A DNA stretch of 64,000 bases, from the NCBI GenBank assembly GCA_011009095.1, contig VTPC01001939.1, forward strand, positions 32,489 through 96,488. Direction: 5' to 3'. Shown piece after piece: positions 23,606 to 34,699 of this stretch. The first letter of the stretch is position 1, and each line of letters starts with the position of its first letter. The translations under genes were made by a program, and so were the position numbers. Below the pieces are notes generated by a model that saw nothing but the letters and a program-made list of their open reading frames with translations, was not told the DNA's origin and made no database searches. Source of the DNA: Ignelater luminosus. Taxonomy: Eukaryota > Arthropoda > Insecta > Coleoptera > Elateridae.

Positions 23606-23726
23606 ACGTGTTCGCATTTAGCTTTCTTTAGAAAGTCAGTGGAAGGCAAAACTCGATTTTAGTCCGATCCGTGTTTGTCTTTAGCTGCCTTAAGAAGGTT
23701 AGTGGAAGACGCAGCCCGACTTTAGG
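23606..23726. repeat. Tandem duplication of a roughly 60-bp unit
   Basis: The unit starting ACGTGTTCGCATTTAGC (23606) is followed by a diverged copy starting CCGTGTTTGTCTTTAGC (23669). They share AG(A)AAG.TTAGTGGAAG and CGACTTTAG. The next 250 bp (to about 23960) is GC-richer than its surroundings and may belong to the same repeat, but I cannot classify it. Confidence 0.55.
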
Positions 23727-24249
23727 TTACTGCAGGTGGCTCATTAGAGGGTATAGTCTGACCAGTTGAATAACCAGCTTTTTGAGAGGTCTTCAGCTGG
23801 TGACCACACCCGTTTCGACTTCGAGCCTAACGTTCAGGGTATTCACGGATATATCACGAGACTCACCAACGCATGGTTTTGTTACGATTGGTCTTCCACC
23901 GAGCGGGGACAAGGCCATACCCGTGTATGATGTTTCAAGGTATTGCCTGCCACATTTGTAAACTTTGTTTATTTTGAGTACTTCATTCTTTTGAGCAAGG
24001 CTTATAATTAAAAACTGTTGTTCTAGAAGTGTATCGTGCGTTAATAACTTTAAAGGACTTTGTTAACGATCATTTTTTTAATCAAAAACAATCAAAAATT
24101 ATCGATTGTTTTAAGAAATAGTTTTGTGTTCTAGTTCTGTATTAGTATCTTCTTGTATGTATTTGTATACAAATAATCTTTATGAAGTTAATTAATTTCT
24201 ATATTCTTTTTCTATGGAACGTTTCTACTTTATCTTTTTCTGTGTATTT

Positions 24250-24339
24250 CTATAACTCAAAATTTTTATAACTCGAAATTTCTATATCTCGAATTTTTTT
24301 CATTGTACAATTGAGATTCGACTTAAGAAAGTTCGACTG
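24250..24339. mobile_element. One end of a pogo/Tc1-type element with CTATAACTCGAA subterminal repeats
   Basis: Three consecutive variants of TATAACTCGAAATTTCT (24250-24297) are followed by a terminus reading, on the minus strand, CAGTCGAACTTTCTTAAG (ends at about 24339). CAGTCGAAC termini with repeated ATAACTCGAA motifs are common in insect pogo-like elements and MITEs. The other end was not found nearby, so this is a solo end. Confidence 0.45.
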
Positions 24340-24922
24340 AATTCAACTTTGTGTCTTTAGCCTCCGCGTTACCATTTTAGGCAGACTGCTTAATCCCTAG
24401 AATAATGCACAAAGAAGTATATATCTAAGAACTTTTCTTAATTCCTTCATTTAAGTACTACAGGACAGGACTCATTTCCTAATTTCTTGGAAACCCTAAT
24501 GTGTTCTTGCCCTTATTCGAAATACTTTAAACAGCAAAAACTTTAGTATTACTCAGGTTAGTTAACAGTTCTGTTGTCTTGAGCATATCTTTAACAATGC
24601 CAAAAGTCGGTAGTTCTCAGTCGGAGCTCATTAGAAGGTGGTTGAAAACATAGAAGTGCTTTAAATATGATGGAACTGCCGTGCTCTGCTGTGTATGTGA
24701 AAAACAGGTATGTATATGTTGGAGACAGACGGCAAATTCGGCCCGTGGCCTATATATTTGGACATATCGCCATCTGCCCATAGCAGAATTGCCTTAATAA
24801 CGATACAATTCGGCATCTGGCTAACTCAATTTGATCGCATCCCGAAATGTTAGTTTGCGCTTTGGTCATTCGACAAAAACGATTATTGAATTAAAACAAA
24901 TTCATTATATGCATTATTTATT

Positions 24923-26692
24923 TCAACAGGAAGTACTTGAATAGCATGTACCATTACATTTTATTTGGTTTAATACACACTTGCACTTCCTGTCACCACA
25001 TTGTTTACTACAGTTGCATCTTAGAAAGACCTGTGCAGAATTCGATTCTTTAGCAGCAGCTGTTTGCAAACTGAATTTTTTATCACTGGGTATATCTGAA
25101 GATGCCAAGGTAGTCGTTTGAGAAGGCTGTAAAATTACAATGATGCTAAAATTTATAAAAGAATTGTAAAAGATACTAATGAATTATGTACCTGAAATTT
25201 ATTCCTTGCATATAGTTTTTCCAGCACCTCAGTTGATGTGCCAAGTTGGTATAAATCTTCTCTTTCAGATAATACAACAGCCAAAATGTTACGAGGAGCT
25301 AAGCGTCTTCTGTCGACATCCGGAATCTTTACTAAAACGTTCTGTCCAGTTTCAACTTTAGAGTATTTGAAGCAACTTTATTGTATCATTTGTACTGCTT
25401 GTTTCTTTAAGCTTTTGATACTTTCAGACCGATGCTGATTTATTGATGTTAACCGAGTTTTATTATTCCTAAAATAAAGCATGTAACACTAAGCAAAATG
25501 GAATTAATACATGTGTATTTCTTTAATTACCTCAACAGTTCTTCCTCCACGTTGTCATATTCTGGCTGATTTATGAAGAAGTTGTGTTGTAAATTTTTTT
25601 CATTTGTTGAATTGTTGGTATTATCATCATTTAATAATTCTGTACCGCGTTTATCAGATGGTCTGTCTTCGATATTTTTACCAGCAGTCTATTGGAGTCT
25701 GTAAATATCGTCATCTTCTAACTTCTTTGCGATTTCCAGTGGAAGGTTTGAATCATTTAAGCCGTTAATAATTGGAACGCCAAACATAGCCTCATATGGA
25801 GTACGCTGAATGCCTCTGTAAAATGATCTTTTCTTCTTTAATTACACAAATCTTTTGACCTTCTGACCTTCTGACCATTTGGATGTCTGGTTTTCCTGCA
25901 ACCAAGTAATTAAAATATCCCGAACATCTTGGTCTGCGCTCTCAATAGATCTCTAGCTTTGTGAGTGACATGGCTTACCATAAATTATTTTTGCTTGAAA
26001 CATATCTGCAAGACTTGTAATTACTTCATTCACAAACTCTTTGCCATTGTCATTATGAAGTAAATAAGGTGCTCCAATAATACAAAAAATTCCCATCAAA
26101 TTGTAGGCAACTTCTGCTGCTTTTTTAGTTTTTAGAGCTCTAAGAAACGCGCGTGGTGGGTTGCCGTGTCCTCATAGAACGAGGGACTCGCTCCCTGTGG
26201 CTGTCCTTATACCTGCGGCGACTGGAGATCGGACCGGCGACGGAGTTAACCCGCCGAACCTCCACCTTTCCTTTCTCACCGGGTCAGACATGTTTTATTC
26301 GAAAAGTTTCCTCAACCGCGTGTGCAGCAGAGTTTACCACCAAACCACATTCTAAAATTCACCGGGCCGAAAAGGCGTAATGCCTACAGTGGCCTCAGGA
26401 ATAATTATGATTTGACTTGGCTCGGAGGAACACACACTTTGTTAGGTGATCTTGGTAACTCATGATAAACTTGTAAGGCCCGTCCGGTTCTGTTTGCATA
26501 TCAATTAAATCAATTTGTCCCCTTTTATTAAATCCTGAGGAAATTATTAGTTTTATTACTAACCCTTTCTGCTTTGATTTTTTACTTTAATTGGCACATA
26601 GTACATAATTTTAAACCGCTACTTTTTGTAATTAATTCAAATAGTTTTTCTTCAAATGTGTGCTTGTCAACTAAACTTCGTTGAGACTCCAT
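24923..26692 (-). pseudogene. KRBA2-like (Ginger-related) integrase/transposase, broken, N-terminus missing
   Basis: From the ATG at 26692 the minus strand reads QRSLVDKHTFEEKLFELITK, then GLKLCTMCQLK with part of a zinc-binding CxxC. The first catalytic Asp is in GQIDLIDMQTEPDGPYKF. After a GC-rich insertion follow LKTKKAAEVAYNL and the second Asp in LLHNDNGKEFVNEV; the Glu lies in RSIESADQDV. KWSEGQK is followed by stops. Further on VDRRRLAPRNILAVVL and YQLGTSTEVLEKLYARN match the post-integrase domain of KRBA2-like proteins. A 65-bp GT-AG intron (25127-25191) is likely. The last exon ends in a Cys-rich finger, CNCSKQCGDRKCKCVLNQ, with stop at 24923. Relatives have another 100-200 N-terminal residues that are absent here. 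Confidence 0.75.
26148..26406. other. GC-rich insertion of about 260 bp that splits the integrase
   Basis: The integrase reading stops after KCVFLRA (near 26418) and resumes at FLRALKTKK (from 26147). Between them lies GC-rich sequence unlike both sides, starting CGCGCGTGGTGGGTTGCCG and containing GGAGATCGGACCGGCGACG and CACCGGGTCAGACATG. The minus strand shows an AATAAA motif (in CGAATAAAACATGTC). It does not encode a recognisable protein. It may be a solo LTR, a SINE or a fragment of another repeat. Confidence 0.5.
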
Positions 26693-26804
26693 AATTAAAA
26701 TGATTACTTACATTAAAATCTTGCAATTATGATACAAAAATCATTAAAACAAAAAAACAAACTTCACGTGGACAAGTCAAAAACATATTTTGAGGGATAC
26801 GTTC

Positions 26805-26911
26805 AAAGATGCAAATGTTGTAAACAATGTGACAAGAAGTGCAAGTGTGTACTAAACAAGATAAAATGTAATAGCAAATTTCATTCAAGTATTTCCTGTC
26901 GCAATAAATAA
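26805..26911 (+). pseudogene. Second, inverted copy of the Cys-rich C-terminal finger in the right arm
   Basis: The plus strand encodes RCKCCKQCDKKCKCVLNKI and ends FHSSISCRNK with stop at 26909-26911. It is homologous, in opposite orientation, to the C-terminus of the minus-strand integrase (24923-25023). It lies inside the right inverted arm, so the arms include coding sequence rather than only terminal DNA. The upstream part of the same frame (from 26729) has no match to the left copy, which marks the edge of the duplication. Confidence 0.75.
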
Positions 26912-27023
26912 TGCAATGAATTTATGTTAGTTCCTATAATGAATTTGTTTTAATTCAATAATCGTTTTTGTCATATGACCAAAGCGCAATCTAACATTTC
27001 GAAATGCGTTCAAATTGAATTAG

Positions 27024-27059
27024 CCAGATGCCGAATTGTATCGTTATTTCGGCATCTGG
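27024..27059. repeat. Perfect 12-bp hairpin in the right arm
   Basis: CCAGATGCCGAA (27024-27035) pairs with TTCGGCATCTGG (27048-27059) across a 12-nt loop. The left arm keeps only one half, TTCGGCATCTGG (24809-24820); the other half is deleted. Confidence 0.8.
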
Positions 27060-29099
27060 TATTTCTGCTATGGACAGATGGCGATGTGTCCAAATCTATA
27101 GGCCACGGGCCGAATTCGCCGTGTGTTTCCAACATATACAGTGATTCAAAATTTTTAGTTGTAATTCTATTAGCAGTCAGCTATTCAAAATTGGAAAGTT
27201 TGGATTTAGTTTTACAATAATGCTGCTCAGTTAACGTACACGATTATTTTATTTTGTCAGTAGTTTTTACAGATTTTTTAGTATTCCTCAAGCAGGAATT
27301 TTTCGAATAATTAATAGTAAATAATAATCTTTTTCTGTATTAATTCTTATCAAAGGAAATGTAATATCTTCTGATGGTTTTCATTTATATTTTCTTATTT
27401 TTCGTGGTGAACTTTCGTTGACATATCAAATAATTATAATAATTTTTTACTTATGTTTTATATTTGATTGTTAGATCGCCGTTACCAAAAAATTCCAATT
27501 GGATCAGCACATAGACACTGGCCCACATCAACGGAATACCAACGTGGAAAATGCTCCTAAAACATTATTTGTTAATTATGTCAATGAGAACGAAGGATCC
27601 AACAATTTCAATAAGGATTTATGTAAAATGATGGTGTCCTGCAACGTTCCGTTGGACAACATCGACGCTCCAGAATTTAAGATGGTCTTGGAAAATACAC
27701 AAAAGAAACCGTGGTTTCCCGACGAACAGCGTCCAGATCGCACATCCCTACGCTATACGAAAAGACTTCAAAAAATAAGGGATTCGATTTCAGACCACTA
27801 TATCTGGTTTAGCATCGATGAAATTACCGACGTCAAAGGAAACTTTGTCGTTGGTGTTTTGAATGGTAACCCTTCCAACAGTAAATTGGTCGCCGTTAAA
27901 CAATTAGAAAAAACCAATTACCCAACAGTTTCTAGATTTGTTAATGAAACACTTTAATTGTTGTATGTACCACGATAAGTTCCAACTGATAAAGTTTTCT
28001 AGTACATGCGGCATATATGAACAAAGCAGCACAGAACTTAAAAATTTTTTATCCTAATTTGGTTCACAAAACTTGCTTAGCTCATGCCTTAAAATCGCGT
28101 TGCTGAAGCTGTTAGAACTGAATTTCCTATTGTAAATTCCTTAATTAACACTGGAAAAAAAGTCTTTTTGAAAGCTTCAACTAGGATTCAAGTTTCCATG
28201 ACCATGAACATCTTCAAGATGTTCCTTTGCCCCAGCAACCAATTTTGACTAGATGGAGAACCAGGAGTGAAGCTGCTCTGTATTACTGTGAACATTACAC
28301 AGAATTCAAAAATATCGTTAATAGTTTTGATCCAAGTTCTGCTCTATCTGGAGCAGATTGTTAGAGCATTTTGAAAAGCCGTGAATTAATTTCTCGGTTG
28401 CCATATATAAAGTCTCACTTTTTCAACATTCCCACCATCATTAAGAAATTTGAAACACAAAATTTACTTCTGACAGAATCTTTAGATATACTTTAAGATT
28501 TTCAAAAAACTAGAGCCGAAAATAAAAGTGATACATGTAGAAAAATATCAACAAAATTGAATGATTTTCTTAAGAAAAATTCAGGATTGTCGACATTTAA
28601 ATCCATAAAAAATATTTTAAATGGAGACTTTTCCAATTGTGAAAACATTGAGCAAAGTGTAGCCATGCAAAAATCACATTTAGTTAAATATCGTCCTGTA
28701 ACATCTTGCGATTGTGAAATAACGTTTTCCATGTACAAAACTCTATTACAAGACAATCGTTAAAGTTTTCTAGTGGAAAATATAGAAACGCACATGATTA
28801 TTTATTGTAACAAGTGAATAGTTTTTAAGGTAATTTTTGGGTGTTTCTAGTTAGCAACTTGCTTAATAATAATTAATAAGTTATTATTTATATTTTATGT
28901 ATTATTAGAATTATTTCAAAATATCATGTAGTTTATTTGTTTCCAGATACCTATTCAAAAAAGTAATGTCAATATTGTAGTCACTAAAATAGAAAGAAAA
29001 ATATTTAAATTTTTTGTTGTTTTAAACTAGTTTTAGCAAAAAAATGTTTTCTGGAGCATATATGCCATATCTTTACAGCATACCTACCCAGCCCTAGTA

Positions 29100-32000
29100 A
29101 TCATGACATAATAGTTTTAAAAAATTAGAAAAATTAGAACAATAATCATGCACGTAAAATGTTTCCATTGTCCCCGGTCTACCCTACCTCTAGTAATAGC
29201 GTTAATGTATTACAAAACTGTAATTGTGGAAAAAAAATATGAAAAGCAAAGTTAATTTTTTCAGTGGAATAGAATTGAACAAGTAAGTCGATTTGATGTC
29301 ATACAGTTTGATACAATGAGTACTAATCAATTTCATACCCTGATATTTTAACAACAATACTTTTCAACTTACGTTTAAAGTTCAAATCTGCTGGAGACAA
29401 CATTTTTATATGTACAACATAAAAAGTATCTGTAAGCACTATGATTCAATGCATTGTCAACTGGTCTTGCGATAATCTATTTTATTTTAAAAGTCATTGT
29501 TGCACTAGACCTTCATTTCCAGCTGTCTGTTATTGCATTCGATTTTTCAAAGCTCGAGAAATTACAACAATTTTTATAAAATGAAATAAACACCAAAGAA
29601 AAAGTAAAGTTTGTTGTTTGAATCAAAAGTATTTAAAGTTTTATGTGCGAAAGTTAAATATAAAAGTTCTTTTCATTTTGTTACAAACAATGAAACTACA
29701 AAAAGTGTCCGTGGCATCTAAATATTAAGGCAGACATTTTTATCCTTTAGATTTTAATGTTCTATTTATTTCTAGAGATATTTTTATTTTATTTATCTTA
29801 AACCTACACCAAATGGTTGGGTATTCTGGTTTACAACGTGCAGGACGGACCACACCATACATTTACGATCTGGACAAATGCTGGATATTTTTGGACGGAA
29901 ACATCTTTCTCTGCATTTTATTTTATTTTTAGAATATTATCATCAATAATTCTAGCAGAACGAACAATATTAAAAATAGAAAGTAAAGTTAATTTATTAA
30001 AGCCTAAATTAACAATGATATTCGAAGCAACAACATACACATTACATACAAAAATGTAAGGATAATTACTATTGGTTTGACCGAAACATTCATCAATCAT
30101 CCATAAAAATTCATTACAACATATCGCGATACATTCTACAGATAAATGTTTTAAGCAAATAATGGAACTGTAGTTACGTATGTAATTAACTTGCTCCTGG
30201 ATGTGAATAATTTTCTTGTTCAAATAAAAGATTAGTTAACAGAATAATAAATAATTTAAGTAAAATACACGGAAGTTACACTCCCTTTTCAACAGACAAA
30301 TCTTCTCGTTGCACTCGAGTTACGTCTAATATTCCGAAAAGTTTAAATTTGTTATTAAATTATGAGGAAGAAAGACGCAAGGTGTTGTCGTTGACAACAA
30401 ATCCTGAAATTCAGGGATAAACACAAGAAGTGTAATGCGGTTTTCGCACGCAATCAAAGTGTCTACTAGGTGCGGAGCTTTGTAAATTTACTCTAGAAAT
30501 AACAAAATCAAGATTGCCGTACGATGTTTCTCTGGAGAAAGCAGAATTAACTTTAAGCAATTTGCAGAATAAAACCATTAAAACTTTTGTGTACACATTT
30601 TACTTTTATATCGCTTTTAAAACTGGCGTAAAAAGTACATTTTATTTTCTTGAACAATGCGACACACATGAAACGAATAAAAGTTTTGAATTAAGCACAA
30701 TATGATTTTAAAAGAGGAAAAGATGCGTCTCCCCTTTTTCTTTCTCTCTTTTCTCTTTAATGAAAGGAATGTAAATCTACACCATTTGTTAAATCGCTGA
30801 TAAGAATAGACTGCATAGGTTAGTTCTGATAGCAACAATGCAATATCCATTAGGAATGTGAAGCGGAATGCACACAACACGTTCAAACCACATATGTTTA
30901 CTCAGGACATCGTATTCCAAGGAAGGATCTTAACAGCGCCTTGTCAAGTCCAGCTAGGATTTAGAATTTCCTACAGAATTACCATTCTAGTTCTAGAGAA
31001 CTTTCTTGATTAAACCTCGCAGATGTTTACTTTAAAATGTCTTATATATTATTTAGGGAAATTTCGCTAAAGAATTCTAACCATGCATTAGATAATCTTG
31101 CATAGTAACTCCCTTCTGCAATGTTTATCGCAGTGTAATATTAACAAATAATTTAAATTTTATCAGTTTCATTGACCTACTTTAATACAAAGCTAGTTCT
31201 AGTTTAAATGGAAATCAAAAACATTCTTAAACATGAAATGTGCCAATAATTTCTTCTATTACTACATGCAAGTTTGGCTTCTTTAGGCCTGTTTTGTTTA
31301 TCTCAAGTAAATCGATCCCAGAGCTATTAACCTGACTGTTTTATGATTGAATGTTAATCGTTAGACCGCTCTTAACGTTAATCTAGACATTTACCTAAAA
31401 GCTTTCATCAACCTGTAATATGAATAATTTTTTGATTATTTCAGTTAATTCCTTTTCATACACAAGCTTGCCACTAGGATTTCTCATATTCCGTTCGCTT
31501 TTAAATGTCAAACCATACTCCTGTCTTTACTATTAACTAAAATTGTGCAAATTGTTATATTACTATGATTTAGGTTTCAATTAAACTGATGAGTTATTAT
31601 TTATTACCTTACTTAATTAGTTTCATTACAAACCAACATCATCTGATTTATTATAAAATCGTGGAAGTAAACACGAGTTTAATTAAAATTTTAATAAATT
31701 TGAATCGACCATTTTTTTAATTAAAAAAAATAAGTAAACTGTACAAAATATAAAACATTAGTGAAGTTTTATTTGCCATTACAGAATGAAATAATTATTT
31801 ATAGTCGACTAACCGGAGGTTATCTGTATCACAAAAATAATGATTGTTTTTTAGAAGTTTCATACAGTCAATATGGGTCATCTATATGTTGGAGCCAAGT
31901 AAACAACCTGGTGAAGATAACTTTGCACAAATATTTACAGTCTGCTCTATGTGTACAAATTCATCTTTTAAAAAATTGTGTAACGTCTACTAAAAGAAAA

Positions 32001-32595
32001 CAAAAGGGTAAAAAGTACTAGAATACAATGAAACAACACTAACAACAATTACTAAAAAAAGTCAGATTTGAATTATTCATTTGTATCAACATTACATCTT
32101 AACTTAAAAGCCGCATACTAGACTAATTAAATACAAGATCTTGTTGATATAAAACACAACAAAGGTTCGCTTTTGTATTTCGGATGCTCGCTAAAATTTG
32201 TTGGAGAACAAAATATTACTAAACACAGCCAGCGTTAGTAGTAAAGTGTGTCTTATAGTAGAATATCTAGAGCCAATTTACTTAATGTTTGAACCATGTA
32301 AATTGAATTACGCTTTGAACAATTTAATTCACGAACAGTTAATTCAGCAAAATGATGTTTTGTGCTTAGCAACAACTGTTTAGTAGATTACTGTATTCGT
32401 TTGTTTCGGTATAAAATAAATATAACGAAAGAGAGATTAGAAATAACAATAGTTTGGTTTGTTTGAAAACGACGAGTTTCATTTACCTCTATGATGTTAA
32501 ACAGACTGAAACTAATTTACTATTATTCAGGGAAATATTGAGTAAAATCAGGCAGAAGTGAAATTTAAAAAGCACATGAGATAGGATTAGAAATA
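29100..32595. other. AT-rich stretch, no gene recognised
   Basis: Several short open frames (29817-30059, 29918-30223, 30617-30886, 31761-32021) are AT-driven and lack motifs. Two small adjacent palindromes, TGTTGTCGTTGACAACA and CCTGAAATTCAGG, lie at about 30383-30416. No TE ends were identified. Confidence 0.45.
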
Positions 32596-32763
32596 CAGTG
32601 TGTCTCCGAAAAGACGGAACACGCACTTTTTCTTATGTAATAAGATCTTCAATAAACTCAAATAATCTGCATCAACCAGGTAAAGGCACACGCCAATAAC
32701 GAAGAACGTACACAAATTTCCAGAGAGCAAAAATGTGCGTTTTACGCTTGTGGAGACACCTTG
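32596..32763. mobile_element. 168-bp MITE with TA duplication
   Basis: The left end CAGTGTGTCTCC and right end GGAGACACCTTG are inverted repeats with two mismatches, flanked by TA at 32594-32595 and 32764-32765. This is a Tc1/mariner-type non-autonomous element with no coding capacity. The minus-strand open frame 32587-32799 overlaps it and is incidental. Confidence 0.75.
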
Positions 32764-32765
32764 TA

Positions 32766-33684
32766 TTACATGTTTGTACAGGACTAAAAGGAAATGCAAA
32801 CATATTCCCCTATAAGAGACTTCCTGCTGGAGTCAGGAGCTAAACCACACTGTTAACCGCCACATATAACCAATAAGTGAAATACGATAATTTCTCTAAA
32901 CAAAATTATAGATGACATCCAAATCACAGTACGACTATTAGCCAACAATAGCTTCCCTAAGCACGTTAAACGGAAAAAGAGCGGAACGCTTGAATTCTAA
33001 AAGCTCTTCTCGGTTTTGTTGGTTTCTAAATTAAATTCAAATTGTACTGTCTGTTTTGCTAATATTTTGAATAGCAGCAATTTAGAAACAGTCAACTGGG
33101 GATTTTTAATTTATTCAGAAAGGGACAGCTAGAATATATAAGAGAGGAACGTTACTGTATATAAAACGGTCAGCCCTTTTGATTATTTGATTTTCCCTGT
33201 AGAAATCTAGATGCTTTCTTAGATGGATAACCCTTGCGGGTTAGTAAGAGGATTTCTAAGTTACAGTAAAAACAAACAAAATAAAACAATTTCAAAAATT
33301 CTTCGTTAGTTCGAAAGGCAGCTTTTTTTATTAAAAACATTTTTTAGTATTTTCCCGACTTTCTTGCATCTGGAAAAATTTTCCTGACTTTTTCACTGTT
33401 TATAAAAAAAAATCCCTAAGTATTCTAAAATCGACAAGTGGATTAAAAATGCATTCTACAAAAAGCACAACAAAGTTTTTTTTGTAAAAAAACTTTCTTC
33501 TTGCAACAGCTCTTCTTTTAGATAAAAGTGCCGGCATATTTGGAATTTACGAGTTCGTCTGGGAAAATAGTGCAATATTGTATAGATTTTGGAAAACTCT
33601 AAGGTGTAGGAGACTTCTTAGACGATTAATCAATGATAATGTAACAGGAAATCGCGTTATAACTTTAATTAACATTGTAAGGTA
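32766..33684. other. AT-rich stretch, nothing recognised
   Basis: No TE end, coding motif or RNA gene is visible between the MITE and the second piggyBac. Confidence 0.45.
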
Positions 33685-34690
33685 ATGTGTAGTAAATTCA
33701 ATATCGGCGAAAATATTATAACGGTCTGTTTATCAAAGTACCAAACTTTCTCGCTCGAGAGAAATGGTAAACCCATCAGCAACGCAGAAATAATAGCACT
33801 AATTGGTTTTTTGTATACAGATAAAAGTGTCAGACTCTATATAGGCTTGGATTACAAAACGAACAAGCATAGAAATGTCCAGATTAACCATGTCTATAAC
33901 ATGATTTCGGTTCTTGTTCAGTTTTCTGAGATTTAATTACAAAAATACCGGATAAGGTAGGGTTAAGACTAATAAATTGGTGCCCGTTAGACAGGTTAGG
34001 TACATAAATCTTTGCACTGGATGCTAAGATAATTTACATGAAATCGATTGGACATCAGCCAAAAGGACCATAAAAAGTGTCGAACGCTGCGGATGCTGTC
34101 GTCAAAAGGCTTTGCAAACTCATATAGGGCACTGGAAAGAATATGGCTGAGGACATCTGGTTTACGAGAATTGACGTGGTAACTAGCGTGCCAAAATATT
34201 ATAAATTAACGATAGCTGAGATTTGAAAAAATAAAATTGCCATTACAGCTAAGTTAATTACAGAAAAAGCAAAAAAAAGCTTTTTGTAACGAGTATTTGT
34301 GATAATAAAATGGATGACATCGTAACGTTCTAAAAAAAAAACAAAAGGTGAGGTAGATGTAGCTGAAATTGGCTTAATTGTACACGAAATACAAAGTGAT
34401 GAATGAACAGTCAAGTAATATTGAAGGAAAATATCAACAAAGTATATTAAGAAGACAAATTTTAGGGGTATTGGACTTCCAGTTAATAGACAAATATTTG
34501 AGGATACGTTTCAGGAACAGCAGTATTCTAAAAGAAATAAAAACTAGAATTAATCAAATTTTAGGAATAGAAGATGAACGAGGTATTCCAGACAGACCAA
34601 ACAACAGACGAAATTCAAAAACAAAAGAAGACTTAGAACACACTATTGTCAAAAATGCAGAAATCGTTCATGTTTAGAGCACGTAGTTGT
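33685..34690 (+). pseudogene. Second piggyBac transposase relic
   Basis: The first segment (33685-33936) carries GKPISNAEIIALIGFLYT, the N-terminal helical block of piggyBac. The next (about 33950-34200) gives KVGLRLIN, IFALDAKIIYMKSIGHQPKGP, VSNAADAVVKRLCKLI and AEDIWFTRIDVVTSV. The last corresponds to the block around the second catalytic Asp (DNWFTS in relatives). The third (34378-34677) contains RRQILGVLDFQLIDKYLRIR and a C-terminal zinc domain in another frame, CQKCRNRSCLEHVVVCQECC (about 34636-34700). Several frameshifts and stops separate the pieces. It is not close to the piggyBac at 11659-13690. TTAA-flanked ends were not found. Confidence 0.7.
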
Positions 34691-34699
34691 ATGCCAGGA

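Larger units (their letters stand above)
24711..27140 (-). mobile_element. Ginger/KRBA2-like integrase transposon with inverted repeats over 300 bp
   Basis: The element starts TGTATATGTTGG at 24711 and ends CCAACATATACA at 27140, giving TGT...ACA termini like LTR elements and Ginger transposons. Inverted arms run 24711-25023 and 26805-27140, similar throughout but with indels and substitutions. Between them, on the minus strand, lies a gypsy-integrase-type transposase. Adjacent bases (GGTA left, GTGA right) do not form a clean duplication. The element sits wholly inside the intron of the hAT gene, with its left edge 3 bp inside the splice donor. Confidence 0.75.
24597..28817 (+). pseudogene. 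hAT transposase (BED-finger type) with one intron; decayed
   Basis: Exon 1 (24597-24707) starts MPKVGSSQSELIRRWLKT, has a stop at codon 19, and continues KCFKYDGTAVLCCVCEKQ, the CxxC half of a BED finger. It ends CAG with donor GTATGT. Exon 2 starts at 27475 after TTGATTGTTAG and continues in frame as IAVTKKFQLDQHIDTGPHQ, giving the His pair of the finger. The first catalytic Asp region is WFSIDEITDVKGNFV (about 27807-27850). After the stop at 27957 other frames give AYMNKAAQNLKIFYPNL and LVHKTCLAHAL (about 28010-28090). The C-terminal hAT dimerisation block, VTSCDCEITFSMYKTLLQDN, lies at about 28700-28757 and the end, IIYCNK, at 28817. Domain order and length fit the family. Confidence 0.85.
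24597..29099 (+). mobile_element. hAT transposon with transposase gene, carrying a nested transposon in its intron
   Basis: The hAT gene runs from 24597 to 28817. Beyond it a hAT-like terminus, CATACCTACCCAGCCCTAGTA (29079-29099), corresponds on the minus strand to a TACTAGGGCTGGGTA start, a common hAT TIR form. The matching left TIR was not found upstream of 24597, so the left end may be truncated or diverged. The 2.43-kb insertion 24711-27140 accounts for about half of its length. Confidence 0.7.

Noticed and set aside
23740..23960. Possible SINE or small RNA in a GC-richer patch
   Set aside because: GTTTCGACTTCGAGCC resembles a B box, but no paired A box, tail or duplication was found.
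24707..27144. 4-bp target duplication flanking the Ginger-like element
   Set aside because: GGTA and GTGA agree at only two of four positions, so the duplication is not supported.
30383..30416. Two adjacent small palindromes as a regulatory element or RNA
   Set aside because: Stems are short (6-7 bp) and such palindromes arise by chance in a window of this size.
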